The position numbers and the translations under genes are program-made. This document shows positions 26,739 through 38,463 of a DNA stretch of 64,000 nt, piece after piece. The notes under the pieces were generated by a model. The model was not told where the DNA came from. It did no database searches and saw nothing but the letters and a program-made list of their open reading frames with translations. Origin of the DNA: Arachidicoccus ginsenosidivorans (GTDB lineage Bacteria > Bacteroidota > Bacteroidia > Chitinophagales > Chitinophagaceae); contig NZ_CP042434.1 of NCBI RefSeq assembly GCF_007971385.1, forward strand, positions 5,580,001-5,644,000, given 5' to 3'. The stretch's first letter is position 1. The number at the start of each line of letters is the position of its first letter.

Positions 26739-28934
26739 TTACTCGTGGCCACCAATTGGTTTACCATTTGCCCAATTGACTTCCATCTGATAATAGTCAG
26801 GTTTCTTTTGAATCGCATTCCCTTCCAACCTGGCTAGTTGATATTTATAAAAGCCGTCCCATCTTTGAAGATATAAGCTGGATAATAATCCGGCCCATTC
26901 CTTATTGGCATAGTCATGTAAATCCGTCTTAGGATTATTATCGGGCCCCCAATAGCTGATCTGCTGTTTGGCATTTTTTATGGCTAATGCTTTATCGGCT
27001 GCATTTTCCCCAAAATTGGAGGCCTGACGAATCCATCTGGAGAGTCTAAAAAACTTGCTTTTCGCTAATAAAGCATTTTGACTGAGCAGCGCCTTTCTAA
27101 AACGAGCATAACTTTCTTTAAACTGGGCTATATCTTTGTGTCGCAGGTCGCTTAACATCTTTGCAAATAACACCAAACCTGTATTGGCATTTTTCTGGCG
27201 AATAAAATCTATTTTATCTGTCTGGTAGGTCTGAGAATACTTAAGGTCGGAGCTGAGGTTTTCTGCTTTAGCAAATAATGCTACGCCCCGGGCAAATAAG
27301 GCCGTATCATAATGGCGCTTGAGCGAGCCATAAGTTGAAGGAATGTTTATAGAGGTATCTGGTCTTGAACAGAAAATAGATTCCGGTGGACCGTCAGGGC
27401 TTACCCGGGCACTGTCGTAAACTGTTTGCAAAAAAATTTGCCACGCTTGTTCCAAATCGGGGCTGGTTACACCATATCTATATTGAATATAACCAGAAAT
27501 CCAAGATTTGGGATCCACCTGGTTTTGACGCCAGGCCGTCTCTGCGACCATATCGTATACGACTGGATTATTGTCTATCCCCTCTGGCATAATGCCGATT
27601 CCTTGCATTAATTTGTGGTATGCACTATGTTGTGCCATATAAATCTCTTTGGCAAAGTATCCGAGACGGCCAAAATTACCTGCTTTTTCTCCAAAATTGC
27701 TGACAGGGCATAAAGCAAAAGGTGTCCCTTCAAAACCTTTGCGTGTGTCCCATCCAGTGGTATGTTCGCCGAGCAATTCCAAAATAAGGACATGTTTTTT
27801 ATCTAACCCCTGTAATAGTTCTTTTTTGGGATTGGATTGCCAGGCCTGCAGTACCCAGGTTGCCCCCGGAAAATATTTATCCAGGGTTCTTTGTACCAGC
27901 CTAGCAGTCTTCGCTAAATCAATGCCCTGGGCAGTACCACCTTCATGAAAAAGGTCTCCGGCAAAATAATGGATATCGCTACCGTATAATTTTTTTAACT
28001 CGCTATAATAAATAGCGGCCATCTGCCCAAATAAAGAATCCTGGGGCAGCAGTATGTCGGGTCTAGTAAAGCCACCTGCCCAGCTTCCCTGCACTTTTAC
28101 CCTGGCTGCCGGCCACTTTTCTTTCAGACTGGTGGGCACCATGCCATAAAACCCCTGTATTGCGGGCTGAATGCCTAGGGTGTGCATGCGCGCTATGATC
28201 TTTTTAGCAAGGTTTGCCTGGCCGGCTATCATTGCCTTAGACATAGGTCCGCCCCAACCTTCTAAATTCCCCATTAGCCACCAGGCGGTAAAGGCGGGCC
28301 CGGGAATAAAGGCTGTAATTTCTTTTTCAGTAAAACCGCTCTTTTGCAGGGTCTTTTGCCAAACAGACTCGATGCCGACTGGCATAAGCATCACATTAAA
28401 ACCATTGAGTGCTATCCAATCCAGCTCTCTCTGCCAATCCTTCCAATTATAAAAACTCATGGTATAATTTAGGGTGCAGTAATTTAAGGCATATCTGACT
28501 TTAAATGGACTGTTCACCTTTACTACCTTTTGAATCATCGGTAATGTTTTAACGGGGCTGAGATTATCGCCCAGATGGGACATACTTCTATGGCAATAAT
28601 ATTTAAGGTACCAGTTCAGCCCCATGGCAGCGGCACTGGCCGAACTGGCACTAATAACAATGCGACCGTTCTTTGAAGATAGTTCAAAACCGTCTTGAAC
28701 CTTTTCACTTGGTTGATCATTATGGCTGTTTGATACAGCCAGTGTCTTAAAATCAAGGTGAGGTGCCAGCCAGGGAACACGTCTTTCAGCCAGCTGTTCT
28801 ACGGATTTAAATGGCTGTCCATAGGCGCTCACAACCATACCAAAACAGCATATAATGCAGCTGATACAGCTAGTGAAGGGGATTAGTCGGATTTTTCTAT
28901 AATTTCGTTGTTTAATTCGTTGTTTAAACCGCAT
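26739..28934 (-). CDS. Alpha-N-acetylglucosaminidase, GH89 (NAGLU family)
   Basis: 731 residues. Signal region with a hydrophobic stretch before SAYGQP; then the NAGLU N-terminal domain (SSASAAAMGLNWYLKYYCHR), the TIM barrel (YNWKDWQRELDWIALNGFNV, IPGPAFTAWWLMGNLEGWGG) and the C-terminal helical domain. The likely catalytic glutamates are in LFHEGG near residue 328 and GIMPEGIDNN near 446. GH89 removes terminal alpha-linked GlcNAc, as in heparan sulfate or GlcNAc-capped mucin glycans. Last gene of the SusC, SusD, IPT/NHL, GH36-like, GH89 operon, 36 bases after the GH36-like gene. The TGA/TAA context and length are normal. Confidence 0.95.
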   Translation of the reverse strand: MRFKQRIKQRNYRKIRLIPFTSCISCIICCFGMVVSAYGQPFKSVEQLAERRVPWLAPHLDFKTLAVSNSHNDQPSEKVQDGFELSSKNGRIVISASSASAAAMGLNWYLKYYCHRSMSHLGDNLSPVKTLPMIQKVVKVNSPFKVRYALNYCTLNYTMSFYNWKDWQRELDWIALNGFNVMLMPVGIESVWQKTLQKSGFTEKEITAFIPGPAFTAWWLMGNLEGWGGPMSKAMIAGQANLAKKIIARMHTLGIQPAIQGFYGMVPTSLKEKWPAARVKVQGSWAGGFTRPDILLPQDSLFGQMAAIYYSELKKLYGSDIHYFAGDLFHEGGTAQGIDLAKTARLVQRTLDKYFPGATWVLQAWQSNPKKELLQGLDKKHVLILELLGEHTTGWDTRKGFEGTPFALCPVSNFGEKAGNFGRLGYFAKEIYMAQHSAYHKLMQGIGIMPEGIDNNPVVYDMVAETAWRQNQVDPKSWISGYIQYRYGVTSPDLEQAWQIFLQTVYDSARVSPDGPPESIFCSRPDTSINIPSTYGSLKRHYDTALFARGVALFAKAENLSSDLKYSQTYQTDKIDFIRQKNANTGLVLFAKMLSDLRHKDIAQFKESYARFRKALLSQNALLAKSKFFRLSRWIRQASNFGENAADKALAIKNAKQQISYWGPDNNPKTDLHDYANKEWAGLLSSLYLQRWDGFYKYQLARLEGNAIQKKPDYYQMEVNWANGKPIGGHE

Positions 28935-28970
28935 TTAATAATTTTTGATAAGTATTTTTTTAATAGGGAG

Positions 28971-30991
28971 TTATTGGACATTAAAGACCTTTACTTCGAA
29001 TGGCTGTAAGGTGATGGTTAGCCTTTCCCCGGAAGCAAATAAACCAAAATAGGTATCTTTCACTACGTTATATAAACTGTATTTTCTTTTATATTTTGTT
29101 GGTAACTCCAGGACATCGTCCAGGGTGCATTGATAGGTCTGGATGATTGACGCCGGATTGCGCAGCATCAAAGTACCATGTTTAGGGTTCCAGCTGGCAA
29201 ATCCATATACTTCCTCTTTTTTAGGACTACCCCCTACCCAATGGACGTCAGACAGCACGTCCTGATGGGCCCTGGACCAGCGAATAGCTTTTGCCAATAC
29301 ATCCCACTGTTGACTACTTAGGTAATGGGGGTTGATATAGAGCTCCTGCAAACTGGTGCCATTCCCAAAAAAGGCCCAGATATCTTGTGTCATATCCTCG
29401 GCTGTGGTATCCGTGGTTGCGACCCATCCATTGGCAGCATCAATAATACCGTGTACCATTACCGCATTTAATGGATAGAGGCTGGATCTTTTGACAACAT
29501 TTTGGTAAGTGGCATCATCCCGGTAATTTAACCATCTTTGTCTTTTATCGCCTGCCCCCATAAAGTCATAGTCGCCACCGCCATGCCAAATATTATCACC
29601 ATACAACAAAAAAATGGCGAGGCCCAGGTTCCGGCAGTCAGACTTACATAGATATCCGGCTTTTGTTTTCTAATTTCTGTTAATAATTGCAATAAGGCTT
29701 GAATATCCCCTTGATAAGCTGCACCGGCGCCTGTAGCAAATGCGCCTGCCCCAATGCCATCAAATTTAAAAATGGCCACATGTTCTTTAGTGATAAATTG
29801 CTCTACTAAGCTTTTAAAATAAGCAAAGTAATTTTTACCGGCCAGAGAGAACCCGTTTTCATTGGTTTCATAGGCGGGTATATGCTTCCTGCCAAAGGCG
29901 AGTCTGTTTTGCTTTGCCTGCTCATATCCACCCCAGGGGGAAATCCATGCGCCCATAGAGGCACCATACTGTTTAGAAAGGGCATACAGGCGAGAAAAAC
30001 CATCTGGCAGGTATTGATTAAAAGCCCACAGGCTATTGGTATTGTCCCAACCGTCATCCCATAAGTAACCGTCCAGCCTGACCCCACGCTTTTTTGTCAG
30101 ACTATCGCTCCACATCTGGATTCTGTCCAGGCAGTCTGATTCATGTAATCTGAGCCCATTCCAGGAGATATCAAACCAGGAATTATAATGAACAAAGGGA
30201 TGATAAGGCCTGGCTCTTTGCTGCTGCAAATAATATAGAAATCCTCTGCGGAGCTGACCTTTAGGTGTCACGCCAAAGGCCACAGAACTTATAAAACGAT
30301 CATCCTTTTGATGTAAGGCGGCTGCCCGCTCCAGCTTTATACGGATAAGATGACCAGTGGTATCTATTTTTGCCATTGGATTTTCTACTGCAAAAAAGTT
30401 CTCTTTGTCCACTATTGGTGTGCCGTCTACGCTGCCAGTTTTTACCAGATCAGCTGATTTCGGTAAATTAACCAAATATAAGGTGTTGATCCACCTATCA
30501 GGGTCTTTAATTGAAAACTGGCTGATTACATAATTACTGCTGTCTCGTAATGTGGCTGACCATTGAATCTGGATATGATACTGCTCGTTATAAAGGATCA
30601 ACCGCAATTGCCGGCCATTTTCTTTTTCGGAGCGTCTTGTGGCTGCTGGATTGCCTTTTAGGTATTTTATTTGGGGACTGCCTTCCAACAGAAACGACTT
30701 CGCTGTAAGCACCCCTCCTTCCCTCAGGCCTAAATTAAAAAGATATGCGCCGTCAAAACGATACTGTTTTGCGGTTTGTCGATTTAAAAAACTGGCTTCT
30801 TGTAAATGCCCGTTTTTGAGGGTATAATTTGCTTGCAATACATTATTCCAGAGGCTAAAACTATCTTTTTTAACCTCTTTACTTCTTGCAGTGCCAGGTT
30901 TGGTACCTGCATAGAAAACCTGACCCATCGAAATCAGTGGCATTAATAGCAACACAGTGATTAATTTTACCATTTTTTTAATTATCTCCAC
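28971..30991 (-). pseudogene. GH36/GH27-clan-like glycosidase (alpha-galactosidase-type), frameshifted
   Basis: Signal peptide (LITVLLLMPLISMGQ), N-terminal beta domain, then a barrel with FVHYNSWFDISWNGLRLHES, LDGYLWDDGWDNTNSLWAFN and the likely nucleophile in IFKFDGIGAG. A one-base break in the A7 run at 29608-29614 separates TWASPFF from LLYGDNIWHGGGDYDFMGAG, which then runs to the C-terminal beta domain. With one more base the protein is about 673 residues. Clan-D-like alpha-galactosidase or alpha-N-acetylgalactosaminidase is the best guess; exact specificity is not readable. Alternative start at M7 (30973). Confidence 0.75.
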
Positions 30992-31018
30992 AATTTATAG
31001 ACCAGTTGTTTGTACGGG

Positions 31019-32365
31019 CTATTCAACTGTAATTTTGCGTACTGCATTATTCATCTTATCCAGTACATATAAATTGCCCTGGTTATCAACGGCTACGCCT
31101 GCCGGATTAGAAAATGTGGCGATTGCCCCCAGTCCGTTGGTAAATCCCGTGGAAGTACTTCCAGCAATGGTGGAAACAATGCTCGTCTCAGCATCAATGA
31201 TGCGAATGGCATTGTCCTGTCCATTGTTTGCGCTATTATTTTTGGGTATGATAGAACCGTTACCGGCGGTATACAGGTTGCCATATTGATCAATGGCCAG
31301 GCCCCATGGATTATTAAACTGAGCGGTGGTGGCAGGACCATTGGCATAACCGGCTACAGAGGTGCCGGCCACCACTGTTTGAGCCCAACTGTCCTTTGCC
31401 AGTTTTACAATTTCATTTGCGCCGCTGATAGCGCTGTATACATTGCCATTTTTATCGACGGTTATCCCTACGGGCCATAACAAATTTGAGCAAATCACCT
31501 GGCTCTGGAATGCGTCTGTGCCGCTTAAAGGCATTCTATAAATTTCACTGCTCCCTGTGGCCGTATAATAAATTACATTGTTAATGCTATCCAGGGCGAT
31601 CCCCCAGGGGGCTGTTGGTGTATGAATCGTGCTGGTGGTTCCATCTGGTGTGATTTTACGGATATTTCCATTGCCTACATCTGCCAGATAAAGATTCCCT
31701 GCCGGATCAATGGTTAATCCATAAGGGATAGAGAAGGTGGCGTTCATACCGGTGGCGTCATTAGATCCGGCTCCATTGGGATTACCTGCCACGATGGAGG
31801 TATTGCCCAAAGCATCAATTTTACGAACACAATAGTTATTCGCATCTGCTACATAAATAGCTTTGGTCGTATTGTTTACTACGATGCCAGTAGGTCTGAT
31901 CCAGGGATTTGTTGTATCGGTAAAGAAAAACTGCGCAGCGGTTCCCTGACCACCACTATAGCCTTGCACGCCGCTGCCAGCCAGTGTACTGACTGAGTAG
32001 GAGGCGATATAATTAAAAATACTATCGCTGGTGGCAGTTAAATGACCGTCAATCGTCACTTCAATCGGGCCGGAGCGAAGTTTTGGAGGGACAACAACCA
32101 TAATCTGGCTGGCACTGGCACCCACAATGGCGAGTTTTACCCCGTTAATGGCCACTTGAAGCCTGGAGGTATCTGCTATAAACCCGGAACCATTAATTAA
32201 TACCTCTGTTGTCATTGCGCCTTTGGTCGGTGTAAAGTTCTCTATATGCACCTGATCGCTACTAGTAACAGGTGCCTGGTCTTTTTTACAGCTATTTATT
32301 AAAAGCAGCGCAAAAAATGCAACCAGCAGTAGTGGCAGCAAGATCCCTTTAAATTTCTTTTGCAT
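31019..32365 (-). CDS. IPT/TIG plus NHL-repeat surface lipoprotein
   Basis: About 448 residues from ATG at 32365 (MQKKFKGILLPLLLVAFFAL); the frame is open further upstream but only this start gives a proper lipoprotein signal ending LLINSCKKD. An IPT/TIG Ig-like domain at about 40-125 (ENFTPTKGAMTTEVLINGSG) is followed by six or so NHL beta-propeller blades with repeating PxGIxVD and GNLYVAD-type motifs. This layout is common next to SusC/SusD in Bacteroidota, where it is thought to bind surface glycans. It sits between susD and the GH36-like gene. Confidence 0.88.
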   Translation of the reverse strand: MQKKFKGILLPLLLVAFFALLLINSCKKDQAPVTSSDQVHIENFTPTKGAMTTEVLINGSGFIADTSRLQVAINGVKLAIVGASASQIMVVVPPKLRSGPIEVTIDGHLTATSDSIFNYIASYSVSTLAGSGVQGYSGGQGTAAQFFFTDTTNPWIRPTGIVVNNTTKAIYVADANNYCVRKIDALGNTSIVAGNPNGAGSNDATGMNATFSIPYGLTIDPAGNLYLADVGNGNIRKITPDGTTSTIHTPTAPWGIALDSINNVIYYTATGSSEIYRMPLSGTDAFQSQVICSNLLWPVGITVDKNGNVYSAISGANEIVKLAKDSWAQTVVAGTSVAGYANGPATTAQFNNPWGLAIDQYGNLYTAGNGSIIPKNNSANNGQDNAIRIIDAETSIVSTIAGSTSTGFTNGLGAIATFSNPAGVAVDNQGNLYVLDKMNNAVRKITVE

Positions 32366-32467
32366 AACAATAGTTTTTATAAAAAACATGCGTTTTGTCT
32401 TTTTTAAATATTTTTGATATCCTGATATTTTATTTTTTTGGGAGGGGGATATTGTTATTTCACTCAC

Positions 32468-34344
32468 TTACCACCCGGGATTTTGAACCAACCCTTGTGT
32501 TGTTTCTAAATCATTTTGATAAATGGGAAATAAATACATTTTATCTTCCCATACCCTGGTCTGAAACAATTGTTTTTTATAATAATCTGCAAAACCAAAT
32601 CCCTGTCCGTTGTCATCTTGTCCGACATTCATGCGGTAAATCTTCAGGTGTTTTGTATCTCCCATCATTAGTCTGCGTACTAAAGTGTAATACCGATCTC
32701 CTTCGAAGCATAATTCCAGTTGTCTTTCCCGGATTATGGCGTTTCGCATGGCGGCCTGGTTCCCTTTGCGGGTTGGATATACACTTTCATAACCCGGCAG
32801 ACCGGCTCTCTTACGGATGGCGTCCAGATAGGTGATGATATCCGGATTGGTGGGATCTGTTTCATTGAGTGCTTCTGCGTAATCCAGCAGGATCTCGGCA
32901 TAGCGCAGATGGATATAAGGTCTGTAGGGCACCTGGCTATAGCGGATATTAGAGGCTGGGCTGGAGAATTTCAGCACATCATACCCTGTCATATCTGGCT
33001 GGGAGTTGGTACCTGCTCCGGCCTTTCCACTATAATAGAACTCTACTCTTCCTCTCCCATCTGCATTCTGGGAGGAGGAGAAATAGTTTCTGTCGTCCAC
33101 CGTAGTGGCGGGTGTAATGGGTTTGCCATTATATTGAATACAGGCATAAAATCTAGCTTCCCTGCCGACATACATATTGCTGTTTCCAGCGATATACCCT
33201 CTGTTTACCCCATCTTCTTGTTTTCCCCACTGCTGAGGATCGTCTTGCTGGGCAAAGCCCGCTTCGCTGTATCCAGACCCTGGATCTTCAATAGACAGGC
33301 CATTACGCATATAAAAAGAGTCCACTATATTCTGGGTGGCATTTTGCATATTAAATCCTGCTGGCTGTGGGGCGGATCTTATTTCTTCTCCCCATATCCA
33401 GTTATTGACACTTGCCGCAGTGGCAAATATGATTTCACTATTCCAATTGCTTAAAAAGGTATTGCGGTAAGAAAGTAATGGATCAAAGGTTGCATCGCCG
33501 TCATCTGTATTGTAATGCAGTTTATAAACGCCTAGATCTATAACGGCCTTGGCAGCAGCTGCGGCCGTCTTCCACTTACCAGCGTCATAAGCCGCTGGTG
33601 CCAACGCTACCCCATTTTTATTTTTAAAATTGCTAAACATAGGATTGCCGTTCCAAAGGGGCTGGCGGCCCATAAGGCTACCTGCGCCTTTATGGAAAGA
33701 CAGGCGCCTTTTGTGGGCCTGCCATAATTGGCGGAGCTTTGCCAGTGGGTAGGCAGCCCGGCGGCGGCTAAATCCATTAAGCGGTTAATCTCTGCCACGC
33801 AGGAATCAAAAGGCGCCTGCGTGAAATCATTATAGCTTTGGCTGGTGCTTAAGGTCGTCCTGAGTATTGGAAATGGGCCGTATTGCCTAAGCAGATTCCA
33901 GTAAAACCAGCCTCTTAAAAATTCTGACTCAGCAACATGTTGCGCTTTTAGTGAATCACTCATTAAGTCAGCAGGTACACTGCCAATACTTGCTTCAAAT
34001 ACCAGGGATTGCCGGATGCCCTGCCACCAGGTGGGCCAATAATAATCATAATTATTTTGTGCACTCCAGTTTCCCGATATCATCTGCCTGACGGCTACAC
34101 CAGAAACAATGGGACAGGAGGACTCATCGCACCCTCCCAGATGAAAGGCGTCATCTGGGGCAACCGTTATATTGCTGTAAACCTGATTAAGGTACTGTTC
34201 TGCGGTGGACGCGGTCTGCCAGATCATACTGGTGGTCAGCAGGCTGTCTGGCTCTTCATTGATGTATTTGGAGCAACTGCAGACGCCCAGCACAAAAGCG
34301 CCTAAAATGAGACAGCGTTGAATATTTTTATGCATAATATACAT
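32468..34344 (-). pseudogene. SusD/RagB-like lipoprotein, frameshifted
   Basis: Lipoprotein signal (LILGAFVLGVCSCSKY), then TPR and SusD domains. The first frame runs 34344 to 33607, the second 33673 to 32468. Adding one G to the G4 run at 33658-33661 gives ...WAASPLWNGNPMFSNFKNKN..., the usual SusD sequence at that point. The C-terminus RYAEILLDYAEALNE, IRKRAGLPGYESVYP, ERQLELCFEGDRYYTLVR and QNPGW is complete. Full length about 625 residues. ATG 34335 (MHKNIQRC) is an alternative start. Partner of the SusC 17 bases upstream. Confidence 0.88.
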
Positions 34345-34361
34345 GGATTAAATAGATGATT

Positions 34362-37300
34362 TTAAAATTTAATACGTATACCCAAGGTTCCGGTTCTGGT
34401 AATCGGATACAAGGCGCCATTGGAGCCTAGCTCCGGATCCCAGAGTTTAAATTTTGAAAAGGTCAGTAAATTGGTACCAGAGATATACACATATAATGAG
34501 TTAAGGCCCATTTTTTTGATTTTGTCTGCGACGATACTGTATCCCAGGGAAAGTTGTTTTAATCGAATAAAGGCGCCGTCTTTTAGCCATCTGGAACTGT
34601 TGAGATAATTGTTATCTGAAGTAGTGGCAACGGTAAGTCTAGGATAATAGGCATCTTGTCTTGGGTTGTCAGCAGTCCATCTGTCTTCAGCAATACTCAT
34701 TACGTTATAGGGATAACCTATGCCGGCAAATGGAATCACACCTGCGCCAGGGGCACCCATATAAGCGGGTATCTGAGAGCCATTGACCATAAGGCCAACC
34801 CCTGCAATTCCCTGGAATAATGTAGAGATATCAAATCCGTGATAACTCAGGCTAAAGCCTGTTCCATACATCCATTTTGGAAAAGAGGACTTACCCAGAT
34901 AGGTCCAGTCGCCAGCATCAATCTGGCCGTCGTTATTCAGATCTTTATATTTGATGTCCCCGGGGCAACGGTGCCAAATTTTTGGACCGGACTATTGTCA
35001 ATATCCTCCTGGCTGGTAAAAAGTCCTTCAGCAATGTAACCTGTATATTCTCCCCACATATGGCCGGTGCCTTTTTGATAGGCATTGACTCTATCAGGCT
35101 CGTCATTAAAAATGATCTTATTGGACGCGTAGGTCACATTACCAAAAACCCTAAGGCCTACATTGCCGATTTTGTCATTATATTCCAGTGTAGCATCAAA
35201 GCCTTGATTTTTAGCTTCTCCCATATTGGCAAAAACATTGGGCACCGCGCCGTAGCCTGCAATAGAAGAGACAGTTTGGCGCTGTATTAAAATATCGGTA
35301 CGTCTATCCACAAAATAATCTCCGACAAAGTTTAATTTGCTCCAAAGCCCGATTTCTAAACCGATATCTGTTTTATGGGAGCGCTCCCAGGTTAAATCCT
35401 GTACCCCCAATAGCCCCTCGGTAATGGAGGAGACACCATTACCGTTCAGTCCAAAGCCATAAGCGCCACCACCGGTGGTCTGGGTAAGGTAAGGAAATCT
35501 GGCCCCTGCTCCTACTTGATCGTTACCTACGATGCCATAGGATCCTCTTATTTTAAAAAGGGTAAAGGTATTTTTAAGGGGTTTAAAGAAGTCTTCTCTT
35601 GAAATTACCCAACCTCCGGAAACGGATGGAAAAAGTCCAAACCTGGCCCCTGGTGCAAAGTTTTCTGAACCAGTATACCCTGCATCAAACTCAAGTAGAT
35701 ATTTATTCTTATAACCGTAATTGAGTCTGCCGGCTACACTTAAATTTCTATAGGGAATTGAACTAATAACATCTCCAGCGGTACTGACGATCCTGTTTCT
35801 CATATTATATAGGACCATGCCGCCTATATGGTGATCTCCAAAGTTGCGGTCATAATTGATATTTGCTTCCAGATACATTGTGCGCTCTCCTGTGGAGGAT
35901 TGACCATAACTAAGAAACTGTTGCCCAAATTGTGTTTGCTCATATATTAGGTTTCCATTGGCGTCTCTGCCAGTGGCGTAATAAAGATCGGGCTTACCGT
36001 TTCGCTGGTTATCAAACTCTCCATAACTGTCAAAGGAAAACCTGCCATATGCGGCCAGTCCTTTTGTAATGCCATCCAGATTTTGTGTCAGGGTAAATAC
36101 GGATTGTACGGTTGGATGAAACTCGGTGTGATAACCACTGTTTTGCACCATACTGACCGGATTGGCTTGTACGTAAGTGGAGGGTCCTGACCAGTAGCCA
36201 TTGGGATACTCAATGGGTGCAATGACAGGTGAGGCGGTGTAGGTCAAATTCCAGATATTGGCAGCTGAAATGCCTGGAAAATGAAGGTTCACCAACATAG
36301 CATCCAGGTTTAACTGCAATAAGGTTGTGTGCGTAATATTTACGTCTATATTGGACCTGAAATCATAGCGTTTAAAATTCAAATTCGGGTTGTAGCCATT
36401 TAATGTTTTGACGTTATAAGGGCCGTTTTGGTTATAAAAAGAGCCGGAAACAAAATAACGTACCGCCTGGCCACCGCCTGATATATTGACATTGGCATTG
36501 GCCATGGAAGCGTAATCTTTATAGACCGCCTGCATCCAATCAACATTTGGATATAAATACGGATCCAGTCCGCTTTTGGTCATATCGATCTGGCTTTGAG
36601 TATAAACTGGAGATTCTCCCATGTTTTCCCGTGCTTCGTTTAACAGTTCCATGTACTGAATACCATTGAGCATTTTGGGCATTTTAGTAAAACCAGTTAT
36701 ACCGGTTTCTACTTTGGCTGATATATCTGGTTTGCCGGCAATACCTCTTTTTGTCGTAATAATTAGCACCCCATTAGCGCCTTGTGCGCCATACATGGCT
36801 GTAGCGGACGCATCCTTAAGTAAGGTGATACTGGCAATATCTTCTGGGTCTATATTATTGAAGGCGCCCCCATAGGTGCTATTGATATCTGCCCTTTGAA
36901 CGCCATCCACGATAATAAGTGGGGCTGTATTGGCAATACCGGTAAAGGTACCTATACCTCTAATCGTAAAATTAGCATTGTCATAGCCAGGCTCTCCACT
37001 GGATTGCGTGGATATGATACCGGCTACTTTTCCTGCCAGTGCATTTTCCAGATTGGGTACCGGGGTATGCATATCGGCCATATTAACTGAGGATACGGCA
37101 CCCGTAACGGTTATTTTTGATTGTTTGCCATACCCAACGATAACGACGTCTTTCATTTCATCTGGTTTAGGAAGCAGGGTAAGTTTTAAGGGTTTGGTGC
37201 TGCCAGGTACCTGGATTTCCTGCTCTTGCATGCCCACCATGGATACTGTTATTAATTGTCCTGGTTCGGCTTTTAGGATAAAAAAACCCTGATCATCTGT

Positions 37301-37804
37301 AACTGTCCCTACACCAGGGTTGTTCTTAAATTGAATAGACACCCCAGCAATTGGCTTTCCATCCATCTGCATGACATTTCCTTTTACAAAACCAGTATCT
37401 TGCTTCGTGGGAACAGGTCGCTCTTTTCTGCTGCTCGGATGTATTGGCTGCGCGGCGCTTTTTTTGCTTAATAATATTTTGTAGCCTTTAATCTGATAAT
37501 CTATCTCTTTATTTTTCAATAGGTAATCAAGAACATTGGAGAGTTTGGCCTTGACAAAATCCACATCCACCTCATCTTTGTCATTGAGCAGCGTATTGCT
37601 ATAAAACAATACGTAACCTGTCTGTTTGCGGATGGTTTGAAAGACTTGATACAATGTCACTGCTTTTCGCTGAATCGTTATCAGTTTGTTGCCAGCTGTA
37701 TCCTGGGCAAACGTCCTTATACTTAAAGGCAACATACAAGCCGTTAGCAGGGCTAGTAGTAATAGTTGTCTACCCCGGATTTTACCGAAATTTAATTTTC
37801 TCAT
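34362..37804 (-). pseudogene. SusC/RagA TonB-dependent receptor with STN domain, frameshifted
   Basis: Start ATG 37804 (MRKLNFGKIRGRQLLLLALL); the open frame further up lacks signal character. STN domain at about 45-115 (VTLYQVFQTIRKQTGYVLFY), carboxypeptidase-regulatory domain, plug with ITLLKDASATAMYGAQGANG and most of the barrel. A one-base break in the C4 run at 34958-34961 separates FGTVAPG from DIKYKDLNNDGQIDAGDWTY; the last barrel strands end GTLGIRIKF at 34362. Repaired length about 1147 residues. The STN domain implies FecR/sigma signalling, yet no fecR or sigma gene lies next to this receptor. Confidence 0.9.
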
Positions 37805-38463
37805 AAAAACAATAAAATAATTTATGAAACCGGATAAAAAATAGCTTTCAATTATAATAACAACCAAATGTTATTTTTGGGTGAAGTGTTTTAAAAAAAA
37901 CTTTTGATTATTTTTTTGATAAGGAAAAGCTAGCTGTAAAATTGACCAAATCGCCCTATCGTTCAGCCAATTTATCAGCCTTCAAATAGGCATCTAATAA
38001 TCCTTTGCATGATTTAAAATACAAGCAGCAAACTTAAAAACACCTTGACATAAAATTATGCCATGGCTCGTTTTAGTATTATTGGAGCAAGGAACTGGCA
38101 ACAAACTGGCAATTAACTGGCAAAGGAGCGTTAAACGTAATTAAAAAACATTTACGAAGGGGGATGTAAAACATCGGCGAAAAATAAGTAAAAGGCCTAC
38201 TACTTTTGCTATCGTATGAAGATAAATGAACGCTTCCCTTGAATTCTTATTTAAAAAGGTTCATATAGCGGCAACATCAAAATTGCCCAACTATGATGCT
38301 TATGGTAGTATACACCAAACAAGGTAGTGGGCAATTTAACTAACTAGAAACCAACATGAAACAAAAGATTATACTAACCCATACAGCGCTGTTACTTCGC
38401 AGCGATAGCCGCCTATAAGTCTAATAGGGATTATTTCTCTCCCAAACGCCATTAAATAAACGA
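37805..38463. promoter_or_regulatory. Upstream region of the GH89 operon
   Basis: About 660 bases holding the operon promoter on the minus strand and the phased repeats at 38093-38123. An interrupted inverted repeat (AAATTGCCCA near 38280 and its complement near 38328) and a 20-codon open frame at 38356 resembling a leftover signal-peptide start are also here. No full gene. Confidence 0.5.
38093..38123. repeat. Three direct AACTGGCAA repeats with 11-base period
   Basis: Exact copies begin at 38093, 38104 and 38115, one helical turn apart, about 290 bases upstream of susC. Face-aligned direct repeats are typical of activator or repressor binding sites. Confidence 0.6.

Noticed and set aside
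34362..34871. Considered as a separate short SusC-like gene
   Set aside because: It supplies exactly the missing C-terminal barrel of the preceding SusC after a one-base repair.
38356..38418. Short plus-strand frame starting like a signal peptide
   Set aside because: Only about 20 codons with a stop; at most a leftover of a lost gene.
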